Source: Planctomycetota bacterium (GTDB lineage Bacteria; Planctomycetota; UBA1135; UBA2386). From it: 49,086 nt of DNA. This document shows, one piece after another, positions 1-11,348 of this stretch (its first letter is position 1; the number at the start of each line of letters is the position of its first letter). The DNA is taken from assembly GCA_016794425.1 (NCBI GenBank), contig JAEUHR010000006.1, positions 1 to 49,086 on the forward strand. Reading direction: 5' to 3'. The notes below the pieces were generated by a model. That model was given only the letters and a program-made list of their open reading frames with translations, ran no database searches and was not told the DNA's origin. A program made the translations under genes and the position numbers.

Positions 1-361
1 CGACCAGGCTCTGGAACTCCTCGTCGAGGGTGTCCTTGTCCTTGTTCGACACCGAGCCGTTGCTCGACTGGATCGCCAGTTCGCGCAGGCGGGTCAGGAT
101 CGAGCTGACCTCGTTCAGCGCGCCCTCGGCGGTCTGCACGAACGAGATGCCGTCGTTGGCGTTGCGCTTGGACTGCTCGAGCGAACGGACCTGCGAGCGC
201 AGGCGTTCCGAGATCGCGAGGCCGGCCGCGTCGTCGGCGGCCGTGGAGATGCGCAGGCCGGTCGACAGGCGGCGGAAGTTGCCGCTGAGCCGATCGGTGA
301 CGGAAGCGAGGTTCCGTTGCGCGTTGATCGAAGTGACGTTGGTGTTGACTCGAAGACCCAT
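1..361 (-). CDS. fliC: Flagellin, N-terminal part (3' end outside window)
   Basis: Partial gene; 120 codons are visible. The protein begins MGLRVNTNVTSINAQRNL, continues with LSTGLRISTAADDAAGLAIS and then NANDGISFVQTAEGALNEV. This is the canonical D0/D1 N-terminal helix block of flagellin, the extracellular filament subunit exported through the flagellar type III apparatus. The central variable region and C-terminal helix lie beyond the left edge. The ATG is fixed by the family start; a GGGGAA sequence a few bases upstream could be a weak ribosome site. It is divergent from the sigma54-type response regulator at 592, suggesting that flagellar genes and that regulator operon are linked. Identity is near certain; whether it is the major or a minor flagellin cannot be told. 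Confidence 0.95.
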   Translation of the reverse strand, partial: MGLRVNTNVTSINAQRNLASVTDRLSGNFRRLSTGLRISTAADDAAGLAISERLRSQVRSLEQSKRNANDGISFVQTAEGALNEVSSILTRLRELAIQSSNGSVSNKDKDTLDEEFQSLV

Positions 362-408
362 GATTCCCCGTTGCTTCTGGTAGCCCGATCCGGGCCGTGC
401 GGAGACAT

Positions 409-460
409 GTTCCGGCGGAACCGTCTCACTCTTGAGGAAGTGCCGTTCCGGCGGCCGGAA
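409..460. promoter_or_regulatory. Two related inverted repeats in flagellin/regulator spacer
   Basis: The 230-base divergent spacer 362-591 contains GTTCCGGCGG twice (409-418 and 445-454, 36 bases apart). Each copy is part of a small inverted repeat: GTTCC-GGC-GGAAC at 409-421 and TTCCGG-CGG-CCGGAA at 446-460. They sit 48-99 bases upstream of the flagellin start, where a regulator could bind. This is a pattern seen in the sequence; no known operator is recognised, and GC-rich DNA produces such repeats by chance. Confidence 0.25.
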
Positions 461-591
461 TCGCAGCGTTTTCCGCGAACTGCCCAAAAGGTCGACGGCC
501 GTTCGTGCCGAAAGGGCCCATGGCAAGGTCCATCGAGCAACGCGGCCGCATCCTCCCCGGTGTGCCGCGAATCCAGACAGAAGGTCGGCAC

Positions 592-2009
<1,418 letters not shown>

Positions 2010-2013
<4 letters not shown>

Positions 2014-2648
2014 ACGCCGTCGCGCCGGAACGCCTGCCGGGGCTGATCGGCCACGAGCTGCGCAATCCGCTCGCGTCGGCACTGACCGGCGCGATGCTCG
2101 TGCGCGACATGATCGACGACGGCGATCCGCGCGCCGCCGTGGTCGACGGCGTGCTGCGCGACCTCGATCGCATCGGTGCCCTGCTCGACGGCTGGCTGCG
2201 CCTGGCGCGCGGTCAGCGGACCGAACAGCGCACGTTCGCGGTCGACGAGATGGTCGCCGCCGCCGCCGCGCGCCACGGCGCCGAAGTCGTGCACGGCTGT
2301 CCCGACGCCGCCTTGTGCGGTGACCGCGGCCTGCTGGAACGCGCGCTCGACAACCTGTGCGAGAACGCGCGCCACGCCGGCGCGCGCCGCATCCGCCTGG
2401 CCGCGCAGACGCTCGGCGGCGAGGTCACGATCCACGTCGAAGACGACGGCGTCGGCATCCCGGCCGACCACCTGCCGCACGTCTTCGCGCCGGGCTGGTC
2501 GAGCCGCGGTGGTGCCGGGCTCGGGCTGCACGCTGTGCAGACGATCGTCGAGGCGCACCGCGGTCACGTGCGCTGCCTGCCGCTGCCGCGCGGCACGCGG
2601 TTCTCCCTGACGTTGCCGCTGGCGGCGGCGCGCTCGGCCGAGGCATGA
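2010..2648 (+). CDS. Minimal histidine kinase without input domain
   Basis: 212 aa, GTG start inside the previous stop (GTGTGA). H-box GHELRNPLAS with H15 lies almost at the N-terminus, followed by dimerisation helices and a HATPase_c domain with N-box (LCENARHAG), G1 (VEDDGVGIP) and G2 (GGAGLGLHAV). The order matches NtrB-class kinases, but there is no PAS, HAMP or membrane segment, so whatever it senses must come through a partner protein or the H-box region. It probably phosphorylates the regulator at 592 or the receiver at 2645, with which it is translationally coupled. Function as a kinase is well supported; its signal is unknown. Confidence 0.85.
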
Positions 2649-3490
2649 GAGTCCTCCTGGTCGACGACGAGCCGGGGATCCGCGAGGGTCTCGCGGCGCT
2701 GCTGCGCCGGCGTGGGCACGACGTGCGTACGGCCGGCGACTGCGATGCCGCCGCGGCGGCGCTGGCCGATGGCGAGTTCGACGCGGTCGTCTCGGACTGG
2801 CGACTGCCGGACGGCACCGCGGCGCGGTTCGTGGCGGCCTGCACCTGCCCGGTGATCGCGGTCAGCGGGCATCCCGAAGAGGTCGAGGCGTTCGCCAGCG
2901 TGCGAGAAGTGCTGACCAAGCCGGTCGCGCCGACGCGGCTGCTCGAGGCGCTGGCGGCCTGCCAGTCGCACGCGCCGGTCGACGTCTGCGAACTGGCGCG
3001 CGACGTGCGCCACGTGCTCGCGGCGGCCGCGGACTGCCTGCCGTCGGGCAGCGCGACCGCGCTCGACGACGACGGCACGTTCGTGACCTGGTCGACCGAG
3101 TACCGCGGTGACGCGCCGCTGGCGCGGCTCGAACGGCTCGGCGGCGATCTGCGCGTGGTCGGTCCCGAGGGCAACCGGCGCATCGAACTGCGGCTGTGCC
3201 GCGACGGTCGGCCCGACCCCGGCATGCCGCGCGTGCGCCCCGACGACGCCTGGCCCGACGTGCCCGAACTGGCGGTCGACTGCCGCGGCAGCGCGATCTC
3301 GCGCGAGCGCTTCGCCGCCTGCCTGCGACTCGCCGGCGAACGGCTGGCCGCGGGCCGCCGTGTGCACTTCCTCGACATCCCGCCGGCGTTCGCTTCCCTG
3401 GCATCGGATTGGGAAGCGGCCCATGGCGTGCCGATGAGGGATCCGGTCGGGCCCCGCCTGCCGGCGGTTCTTGCCGACCTCTGGAGTTGA
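2645..3490 (+). CDS. Response regulator with unrecognised C-terminal domain
   Basis: 281 aa; ATG overlaps the kinase stop (ATGA). Residues 1-105 are a receiver domain: acidic DDE at 7-9, phosphoacceptor D51, S74 at the Thr/Ser switch position and K92 in TKP. The remaining roughly 175 residues contain no DNA-binding motif I can recognise. They hold an alpha/beta segment (LAVDCRGSAISRERF, then RRVHFLDIP) faintly like a STAS domain, but that is a guess. It could be a phosphate sink, a phosphorelay intermediate or an output protein binding a partner. The gene lies between the minimal kinase and three envelope TPR proteins. Confidence 0.75.
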   Translation: MRVLLVDDEPGIREGLAALLRRRGHDVRTAGDCDAAAAALADGEFDAVVSDWRLPDGTAARFVAACTCPVIAVSGHPEEVEAFASVREVLTKPVAPTRLLEALAACQSHAPVDVCELARDVRHVLAAAADCLPSGSATALDDDGTFVTWSTEYRGDAPLARLERLGGDLRVVGPEGNRRIELRLCRDGRPDPGMPRVRPDDAWPDVPELAVDCRGSAISRERFAACLRLAGERLAAGRRVHFLDIPPAFASLASDWEAAHGVPMRDPVGPRLPAVLADLWS

Positions 3491-3493
3491 GCC

Positions 3494-4420
3494 GTGAGCG
3501 AACACGAAGGCGACAAGACGACCGCCAAGCCGACCGCGTCGGCGCCGCCACCGGCGGCGACCAAGCCGCAGCCGAGCGAAGCCACCGTGCTCAGCGAGCT
3601 GATGGCGGCGCCCGCCGCGCCGGCCGCAACGGGTGCGGCGCCGCGGCCGCCGGCCCCGGACCTCGAGCGCGACGCGCTGCGCGCTGCCGAGCAGGCGCTG
3701 TTGCAGGGCCAGCGTGCACTCGATGCGGCGCGGGCCCAGCTCGGCGGTGACGCGTCGGTCGCGCCGGCCCCGCGTTCGCGCCGCCGCGAACTGGTGCTGC
3801 GTGGCCTGCTGGTGTTCAACGTGCTGGCGATGCTCGCCGTGATGTCGCTGCCGACGCCGAAGCCGGCCGGCAGCGGCGCGCCGGCGCCGTCGCCGCATTC
3901 GACCGCGGGCGAGCCCGCGCCGACGACGCCCGAGTCGCGCTACCGCGAACCGTGGAACCGCGCGATGGAGGCCGCCGACCGCCGTGACTTCGGCACGGCG
4001 ATCACGATCCTCGAGCAGTACCTGACGCCGCGCATGGCGCCCAGCGAACAGCTCAGCGTGCTGATGGCGCTGGCGCACTACTCGGCGCGGCTCGGCCAGT
4101 TCGACCGCGCGCAGGAGTTCCAGCGCCGCGCCGACGCGATCGACAAGAGCCACTCGCTGCCCGAAGACCTGGTCGCCGAGGCCAAGGCCGCGGCCGAGAG
4201 TGGGGACCAGGAAGCGCTGCGCCGGATCTGGGCCCGGTTCCTGCTGCAGGAACGGCAGGTGCCGAGCTGGCTCTACAAGCACGTCGCCGAGGCCTACCTG
4301 CAGCTCGGCGACAGCTATCGCCTGCAGGCCAACGCCGCCGCCGAGCAGGCGCGGCTCGAAGAACTCGAACGCCTGGCCGAGCAGCTGCGCGGCCGCGCCG
4401 GCGGGGAGCGCGCCAAGTGA
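3494..4420 (+). CDS. Single-pass membrane protein with periplasmic TPR-like region
   Basis: 308 aa, GTG start 3 bases after the receiver gene. Residues 1-58 are Ala/Pro-rich and low complexity. A short helix (60-84) precedes a membrane segment at about 101-119 (ELVLRGLLVFNVLAMLAVMS). After a Pro/Ala linker, residues from about 140 on are helical with TPR-like spacing (NRAMEAADRRDFGTAITILE, LMALAHYSARLGQFDRAQEF, VAEAYLQLGDSYRLQ). With Arg-rich residues before the membrane segment, the TPR part is likely outside the cytoplasm. The stop overlaps the next start by 4 bases. No specific family is recognised; a scaffold for envelope or flagellar assembly would fit the setting. Confidence 0.7.
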   Translation: MSEHEGDKTTAKPTASAPPPAATKPQPSEATVLSELMAAPAAPAATGAAPRPPAPDLERDALRAAEQALLQGQRALDAARAQLGGDASVAPAPRSRRRELVLRGLLVFNVLAMLAVMSLPTPKPAGSGAPAPSPHSTAGEPAPTTPESRYREPWNRAMEAADRRDFGTAITILEQYLTPRMAPSEQLSVLMALAHYSARLGQFDRAQEFQRRADAIDKSHSLPEDLVAEAKAAAESGDQEALRRIWARFLLQERQVPSWLYKHVAEAYLQLGDSYRLQANAAAEQARLEELERLAEQLRGRAGGERAK

Positions 4421-6075
4421 AGTTCGCCGTCGGTCTCGCGCTGCTCGCACTCGGTGCCGCGCCGCGGGCGCAGGCGCAGGCGCCGGACCTGTTCCAGGTG
4501 CAGCGCGATGCGGCCGCCGCCGCTGGCGAACGCGTGCGCGTCAGCGCCGACAACCGGCGCGTCGACTGCCTCGGCGCGCTGCAGGCGCTGGCCGCCGCGG
4601 TCGGCTGGAACCTCGACATCGAGAGCTCGCCGCTCGAGAACGACCTGCGCTTCGCCAGCGTCGACTTGAACCTCGCCGACCAGGACGCGCGCATGGTCGC
4701 GCAACTGATCGCCGTCGCGGCCGGCGCCGACTGTGTGTTCCAGGAGGCGGAACCGGTCGAGGGCGCCCGGCCGCGGCTGCACGTCGTACGCGCGCCGTCG
4801 GCCGAGACCGAGAGCGGCCGGCAACGGCTGCGCGCGCTGGCCGGCCAGTGGTACCGGTCGTTCCTGCGCGACGAGCTGCGCTACGAGCCGTTGACCGAAC
4901 GCGAGGGCGTCGAGGTCCGCATGAACCTCGGTCAGCTGCTGGTCGACAGCGGCGACCTCGAGGCGGCGATCGGCTTCTTCACCGAGGCCTACGAGAAGCG
5001 GCCGCACCAGCACGTCGCGGCCGCGATCCTGCGCATCGCCGAGTGCCACCTCGACCTCGGCACCGGGAACCCCGACCGCGCGCAGCAGAAGCAGCACGCG
5101 GTCGAGGCCGAACAGTGGGTGCGCCGGCTGTTCGAGCGCATGCCGAACGTGCCCGAGATCACGCCGGCGACGGTGCTGCTGGGCCGCGCGCTGCTGGCGC
5201 AGGCGTTCGCCGAACCGCGCCCGGAGCTGGCGCGCGACATCGCCGAGAAGTGCCAGCGCGAACTCGCGGCGCGCGTGATCCGGCTGCTCGACTCGGTCGA
5301 GATGCTCGACGTCTGGCTGCTGGCCGGCGAAGCACAGTTCTTCCTGGCGCAGGCCGACCGCGTGTTCGACACGATGCTGACGCTGCGCGAGTCGCCGTAC
5401 TTCGGCGACATGCAGCCGCGCCAGTTCCTCGACTACCACTTCCTGCTCGGCTACGGCGCGCAGGGCCTCGGCAAGCACGACCTCGCGATGCGGTCGCTCG
5501 AGTGGTTCCTGATCCACGCCGAGGCCGATCGCCGCCGCGGCCAGGCCTACGTGCTGCTGGCCGAGACCTACCTGGCGCAGCAACGCTTCGTGCAGGCGCG
5601 CGCCGCGGCCGTCGAGGCGCGCTCGCGCCACCTCGGCGGTCTGGCCGCCGACTGGCGGCAGCGGGCGCTGCGCGTCTGGGCGCGCACCGCGCTGGCGCTC
5701 GGCGAGAAGGAGAGCGCGTTCCTCGAACTCGAACAGATGGTGCTGCGCGGCGAAGAGCCGGAGCTGTCGCTGTTCCTGGTCGACGAGATGCTGGCCGACC
5801 GGCAGTGGCAGCGCGCCATCGCGGTGGCCCGGCCGCTGACCGAACGCGACGGCGCGATCGGCGACCGCGCCCGCTTCAAGATCGTCAACGCGCTGTACGA
5901 ACAGGCGCTGGCGAGCCGGCACCTCGACGACTTCCCGCCGCAGGCGATCGCGATCGCCCCGCGGATCCAGGATCCCGAGCTGCGCGCGCGCACCGCGACC
6001 ATGATCGGCGACGCCTACACGCGGCTCGGCAAGCTCGAGCACGCCGCCGACGCCTACCGGGGGATCCTGCGGTGA
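4417..6075 (+). CDS. Exported TPR-repeat protein
   Basis: 552 aa, GTG start. The N-terminus is a signal peptide (MKFAVGLALLALGAAPRAQA). A segment at about 30-130 resembles a small alpha/beta domain (VDCLGALQALAAAVGWNLDI then LNLADQDARMVAQLIAV), similar in layout to secretin/STN-type domains; that comparison is tentative. From about 165 to the end, many TPR-like helical pairs follow (LGQLLVDSGDLEAAIGFFTE, LAETYLAQQRFVQARAAAVE, IGDAYTRLGKLEHAADAYRG). It most likely acts as a periplasmic protein-protein scaffold. Four-base overlaps on both sides show co-translation with the neighbouring envelope proteins. Confidence 0.7.
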   Translation: MKFAVGLALLALGAAPRAQAQAPDLFQVQRDAAAAAGERVRVSADNRRVDCLGALQALAAAVGWNLDIESSPLENDLRFASVDLNLADQDARMVAQLIAVAAGADCVFQEAEPVEGARPRLHVVRAPSAETESGRQRLRALAGQWYRSFLRDELRYEPLTEREGVEVRMNLGQLLVDSGDLEAAIGFFTEAYEKRPHQHVAAAILRIAECHLDLGTGNPDRAQQKQHAVEAEQWVRRLFERMPNVPEITPATVLLGRALLAQAFAEPRPELARDIAEKCQRELAARVIRLLDSVEMLDVWLLAGEAQFFLAQADRVFDTMLTLRESPYFGDMQPRQFLDYHFLLGYGAQGLGKHDLAMRSLEWFLIHAEADRRRGQAYVLLAETYLAQQRFVQARAAAVEARSRHLGGLAADWRQRALRVWARTALALGEKESAFLELEQMVLRGEEPELSLFLVDEMLADRQWQRAIAVARPLTERDGAIGDRARFKIVNALYEQALASRHLDDFPPQAIAIAPRIQDPELRARTATMIGDAYTRLGKLEHAADAYRGILR

Positions 6076-7148
6076 ACCCGCTGCGGACCGTCGTGGTCGG
6101 TGCGTGCCTGCTCGCGGCGGCGGCGGCGCAGGAGACGTCGCAGCCGGCGCCGCCCGAACTGCAGCGCGCCCAGCGCCTGCTGCAGCAGAACCGCAGCGAG
6201 GTCGACCGGCTGCTCGAGATGCGGCTGCGCCACGACCTCGGTCTGCCGGTCGACGGTGACGGCGCGGAGTTCCGGCCGGCGACGCCGCCGTCGAGCGAAG
6301 ACGTCGAACGGTCGCGGCAGGAACTGCGCGACCTCGATGCCGCCACGGCGGGACTGCTGGAGCGCTACAACAAGCTGAAGGCCGAGGCCGACCGGCTGCA
6401 CGCCGAAGCCGAGGCGCAGGCGCAGGCGCAGCGTCAGGAGCGCGAGTTCGTCGTCGTGCCGCCCGCCAACTCGGCGCGGCCGCGCCCGCTCGCACCCGAC
6501 GCGACGCTGCCGTTCGCGGCGATCGAGTCGCCCGCGGCACCGGCCGGCGAGGGCGCGCCGGCGGCGCCGACCGCGAAGGCCACGCCGCCGGCGGTGCCGA
6601 CCGTCGTCGACGCGGAGCTCGATCCGATCCGCGGCCAGATCCAGGGCTCGAGCGACCACCAGCGCGTCGCGCAGTCGCTGTTCAAGGCCGGCCAGGCCCT
6701 GATGGACCGTGCCCGCACCGCGCGCGAACAGGGCCAGGGCGACGCCGCCAAGGAACTCGACGCGCGCGCGCGCGAGCGCTTCGAACGCGCGATCGCCGAG
6801 CTGGAGCCGCTGCTGGCGGCACCGGAGCCGCCGTTCGCGGCGCTGTTCTACCTCGGCCGCAGCCGCGAACTGCTGTTCCGGCTCGCGCAGCGCTACGACG
6901 GACTCTCGCTCGGCAACTCGACCGGCGACTACCAGCGCCGCGAGCAGGAGGTGCGCGATCCGTTCCTGAAGATCACCGCGCGCGACGTGCAGAAGAGCGG
7001 CGAGCGCGGCGAGATCGAGGTGCTCGGCATCTGGGGCAAGGCAGCGCAGTCCGCCATGGAGCACTTCCGGTGGATGAACCTGCACGGTGGCTACGATCCG
7101 CGGGCGGCGATCGAGGGACTGACGTGGCCGGGCGAACAGAAGCGGTGA
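6072..7148 (+). CDS. Exported coiled-coil/helical-repeat protein
   Basis: 358 aa, GTG start within the previous stop. Signal peptide MNPLRTVVVGACLLAAAAAQ. Residues 25-130 are strongly helical and charged (RSEVDRLLEMRLRHDL; LERYNKLKAEADRLHAEAEA), predicting a coiled coil. A Pro/Ala linker follows, then a helical domain (HQRVAQSLFKAGQALMDRAR; RFERAIAELEPLLA; LFYLGRSRELLFRLAQRYDG) that resembles one or two TPRs. No enzyme motif is seen. With the two preceding genes it forms a trio of envelope scaffolding proteins embedded between two two-component systems; their joint conservation would be the best clue to function. Confidence 0.65.
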   Translation: MNPLRTVVVGACLLAAAAAQETSQPAPPELQRAQRLLQQNRSEVDRLLEMRLRHDLGLPVDGDGAEFRPATPPSSEDVERSRQELRDLDAATAGLLERYNKLKAEADRLHAEAEAQAQAQRQEREFVVVPPANSARPRPLAPDATLPFAAIESPAAPAGEGAPAAPTAKATPPAVPTVVDAELDPIRGQIQGSSDHQRVAQSLFKAGQALMDRARTAREQGQGDAAKELDARARERFERAIAELEPLLAAPEPPFAALFYLGRSRELLFRLAQRYDGLSLGNSTGDYQRREQEVRDPFLKITARDVQKSGERGEIEVLGIWGKAAQSAMEHFRWMNLHGGYDPRAAIEGLTWPGEQKR

Positions 7149-8235
7149 GCGTCGACCCGCGTCAGCTGGCCGCCGGCTTCGAGCAGTTCATCGCCGCGGC
7201 GCGAGAACTGGAGCGCTCGTACGCCGAGTTGAAGCAGCGCACCGCCGAAGTCGACCTCGAGCTGCAGGCGACGAACCGCCGGCTGCAGGTCGCGCTGCGC
7301 GAACGCGAGGCGATCTTCGCGGCGCTGCCGATCGGTCTGTGCGCGGTCCGCGACGGCGGTGTCGTGTCGTGCTGCAACCGCGAGGGCGAACGGCTGCTGG
7401 CCGCCGCGCGCGCGGCCGGCGTCGACCTCGCGCGTGCCACCGCCGGCGAGTGCGTCTGCGGCGATCTGGCCGTGCGCGTGCGCCGCGTCGAACTGCCCGA
7501 CGGCGAACTGGTGCTGCTCGAGGACCGTTCGCGCGTGCAGGAACTGGAGCGCGAGGTGCACCGGCTCGATCGCCTGGCCGGCCTGTCGGAGCTGGCGCTC
7601 GGCGTCGCGCACGAGATCAAGAACCCGCTGAACGGCGTCATGGGCTTCGCGTCGCTGCTGGAACGCAGCGCCGATCCGGACGCGATGCGGCGCCACGCCG
7701 GCAAGGTCGTGCAGGGTGTGCGCCAGGTCGACGAGATCGTGCGCTCGCTGCTCGGCTTCGCGCGCACCGACCGCCCCCACGGCCGCGTCGCGACCGTCGC
7801 CGGCATCGTCGCCGCCGCCGCGGCCGCCGCCGGTGTGCCGGCCGCGCGGATCACGCTGCGCGGCACCGTCGAGGCGACCGTCGACGCCGACGCGCTCGAG
7901 CGCGTGCTGACGAACCTGTTCCGCAACGCGATCGAGGCCGCGCGCGACGCTTCGCTGCAGATCGACGCCGCGACCACGAACGGTCGCCTCGAACTGATCG
8001 TGCAGGACGACGGTCCCGGCGTCGCCGCCGAACTCGGCGCCCGTGCGTTCGAGCCGTTCGTGTCGACCAAGGAACGCGGTACCGGCCTCGGCCTGCCGCT
8101 GTCGCTGCGCGTGCTGTCGTTCCTCGGCGGCGATCTCGAGCTGCTGAACCCCGGCGAGCCCGGTGCGCGCTTCCGTGTGCGACTGCCGCTGCGCCCTGTG
8201 CTGCTGCCGCGCCCGGCCGCCGCGGAGGTGGCGCC

Positions 8236-8239
<4 letters not shown>
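7145..8239 (+). CDS. PAS-type histidine kinase (FlrB/FleS/NtrB-like)
   Basis: 364 aa, soluble, GTG start overlapping the previous stop. A helical N-terminus (about 12-52) leads into a small PAS-like domain (EAIFAALPIGLCAVRDGGVV, about 53-128). The H-box is ALGVAHEIKNPLNGVMGF with H156. The HATPase domain has N-box LFRNAIEAAR, G1 VQDDGPGV, an F-box at FEPFVSTK and G2 GTGLGLPLSL. The architecture is that of cytoplasmic kinases that pair with sigma54 activators, including flagellar FlrB/FleS. The adjacent overlapping gene at 8236 is such an activator and the obvious partner. An in-frame ATG at 7070 lies inside the preceding gene and is rejected. Confidence 0.88.
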
Positions 8240-9590
<1,351 letters not shown>

Positions 9591-9594
<4 letters not shown>

Positions 9595-10589
9595 CCGGCA
9601 TGGCGCCACCGCAGCAGGCTCCGGCCGGGCGACGTGCGCCCGTACCGACCGGATGGTTGTCGGGCCGCCGCACCGGTCTGCGCCGCGGGCTCGCCGCCGT
9701 CGTCGCCGCGATCAACCGCGGCCTCGACCGCCTGCCGATCGGCCACTGGCTGCACCGACGCGCGCGCCGCCGGCTCGAGCTGCCGCGGCTCGACCTGCGG
9801 TTGCGGGCGCCGGCGCCGGGCCTCGACGGTCTGCGGCTGTGCTTCGTCAGCGACGTGCACGCGGGCAGCTTCCTCGACGAGCGCGACCTGACCGCGTTGT
9901 TCGAGCGCATCCAGGCCGAGGCGCCGGACCTGGTGCTGTTCGGCGGCGACCTGATCAACACGCGCGAACGCGAACTGCTGCTGTTCCGCGAACCGCTGCG
10001 GCGCCTGCGGCCGCGGCTCGGCATGTTCGCGGTGCCGGGCAACCACGACCACTTCTGGGGTCCGGACATCGGCCTGTGGAGCGCGTTCCTGCAGCAGCAC
10101 GGCGTGCAGGTGCTGAACAACCGCGGCGTGCGGATCGAACGCGACGGCAGCTCGCTGTGGCTGTGCGGCGTCGACGACCTCACCGAAGGCACGCCGGACC
10201 TGCGGGCCGCCCTGCACGGCCGCCGCGACGGCGAGCCGACGGTGCTGCTGAGCCACCACCCGGACTTCTTCTTCGAGGCCGCGGCGGTCGACGTCGACCT
10301 GGTGCTGTCGGGGCACACGCACGGCGGCCAGATCCGGATCGCCGGCTGGGCGCCGATCCACCACAGCAAGTTCGGCTACGAGCGCGGCTGGTTCCGCGAG
10401 AACGGTTGCCACCTGTACGTCGGCCGCGGCCTCGGCGTCACGCTGCTGCCGCTGCGCATCGACGCGCCGCCGGAACTGCCGTTCGTGACGCTGCGCTGTC
10501 CGAGCCGCGGCGCGAATGCGGGCGCACGGGCCGCTATGCTGGCCGTCCCGCATGCTGACCCGCGTCCATCGCCTGCGCCGGTGCCGTGA
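9591..10589 (+). CDS. Calcineurin-like metallophosphoesterase (YaeI/LpxG-like)
   Basis: 332 aa. Motifs of the binuclear-metal phosphoesterase fold are complete: SDVHAG (D88, H90), FGGDLINTR (D120), GNHDHF (N151, H152), LLSHHPD and SGHTHGGQ. The N-terminus is basic and amphipathic (about 22-70), like the membrane-associating leader of YaeI-type enzymes, some of which cleave UDP-2,3-diacylglucosamine in lipid A synthesis. The substrate here is not determined. Start GTG 9591 overlaps the previous stop as in the rest of the operon; ATG 9600 is an alternative. The 3' end overlaps pyrK by 38 bases. Confidence 0.85.
10535..10540 (+). promoter_or_regulatory. Possible -10 element for pyrK
   Basis: TATGCT lies 11 bases before the pyrK ATG, inside the end of the metallophosphoesterase gene. 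If used, the transcript would have a leader of only about 5 bases. No good -35 is visible. Similar TAnnnT hexamers precede several other genes in the window. Confidence 0.25.
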
Positions 10590-11334
10590 CCTCGGCGGCG
10601 GCTCGTTCGCCATCGAGGTCGACGGCCCGATCGCCGCGACCGAGCCCGGCCAGTTCTACATGCTGCGCACCGAGACGCGCTGGCCGGTGCAGCTGCCGCG
10701 GCCGTTCTCGCTGTACGACCGCGCGCCCGACGGCGCCTGGGGCAGCTTCCTGATCAAGCCGGTCGGCGAAGGCACGCGCGCGTTGTGCGAAGCGCAGCCG
10801 GGCTCCGGCATCGTGCTGAACGGTCCGCTCGGCCGGCCGTTTCCGGCCGACGTCGTGGACCCGGTGTGCATCGCTGGCGGCGTCGGGCTGGCGCCGTTCC
10901 TGCTGCTGGCGCGGCAGGCGCACGCGCGCGGTCGGCCGCTGCGGCTGTTGTTCGGCGGCCGCACCTGCGAAGCGCTCGCCGGCCTCGACGACTTCGCCGG
11001 CATCGCGCGCGTGTGGACGTCGACCGACGACGGCAGCACGGGCTTCCGCGGGCTGGTCACCGCGCTGCTCGACGACCTGCTCGCGCGCGGCGATGTGAAG
11101 CCCGGTGACACGGTGTTCTGCTGCGGTCCCGACCCGATGATGCACGCGGTCGCGAAGCTGTGCGAACGGCGCGCGCTGCGCTGCTTCCTCAGCCTCGAGA
11201 CCTACATGGCCTGCGGCTATGGCGTCTGCAACGGCTGCACGGTCGAGGTGCAGGGCGAGCGGTTCAAGGGCTGGCCCTACTCGCGCACCTGCATGGAAGG
11301 CCCGGTCTACGAGGCCTGCGAGCTGCGGCACTGA
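10552..11334 (+). CDS. pyrK: Dihydroorotate dehydrogenase electron-transfer subunit
   Basis: 260 aa. Ferredoxin-reductase fold: FAD-binding RPFSLYD (50-56), nucleotide-binding IAGGVGLAPFLLLA (107-120), CCGPDPMMHAV (190-200), and the [2Fe-2S] cysteines C221, C226, C229 and C247 in MACGYGVCNGC. This is PyrK, which passes electrons from the PyrD (type 1B) flavin to NAD+ during pyrimidine synthesis. Length and cysteine spacing are typical. There is no pyrD beside it; the gene overlaps the metallophosphoesterase and ends 14 bases from a convergent stop. A related redox subunit of another dehydrogenase is possible but less likely. Confidence 0.88.
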   Translation: MLTRVHRLRRCRDLGGGSFAIEVDGPIAATEPGQFYMLRTETRWPVQLPRPFSLYDRAPDGAWGSFLIKPVGEGTRALCEAQPGSGIVLNGPLGRPFPADVVDPVCIAGGVGLAPFLLLARQAHARGRPLRLLFGGRTCEALAGLDDFAGIARVWTSTDDGSTGFRGLVTALLDDLLARGDVKPGDTVFCCGPDPMMHAVAKLCERRALRCFLSLETYMACGYGVCNGCTVEVQGERFKGWPYSRTCMEGPVYEACELRH

Positions 11335-11348
11335 GGCGGCGCCGGACC

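Noticed and set aside
483..514. A possible sigma28 (flagellar) promoter, CAAA followed by GCCGAAAG, before the first regulator
   Set aside because: The spacing is 17-18 bases where about 15 is expected, and the -35 element is poor.
9650..9900. Possible membrane segment in the metallophosphoesterase N-terminus
   Set aside because: The stretch is amphipathic and very basic rather than hydrophobic, so peripheral association fits better than a span.
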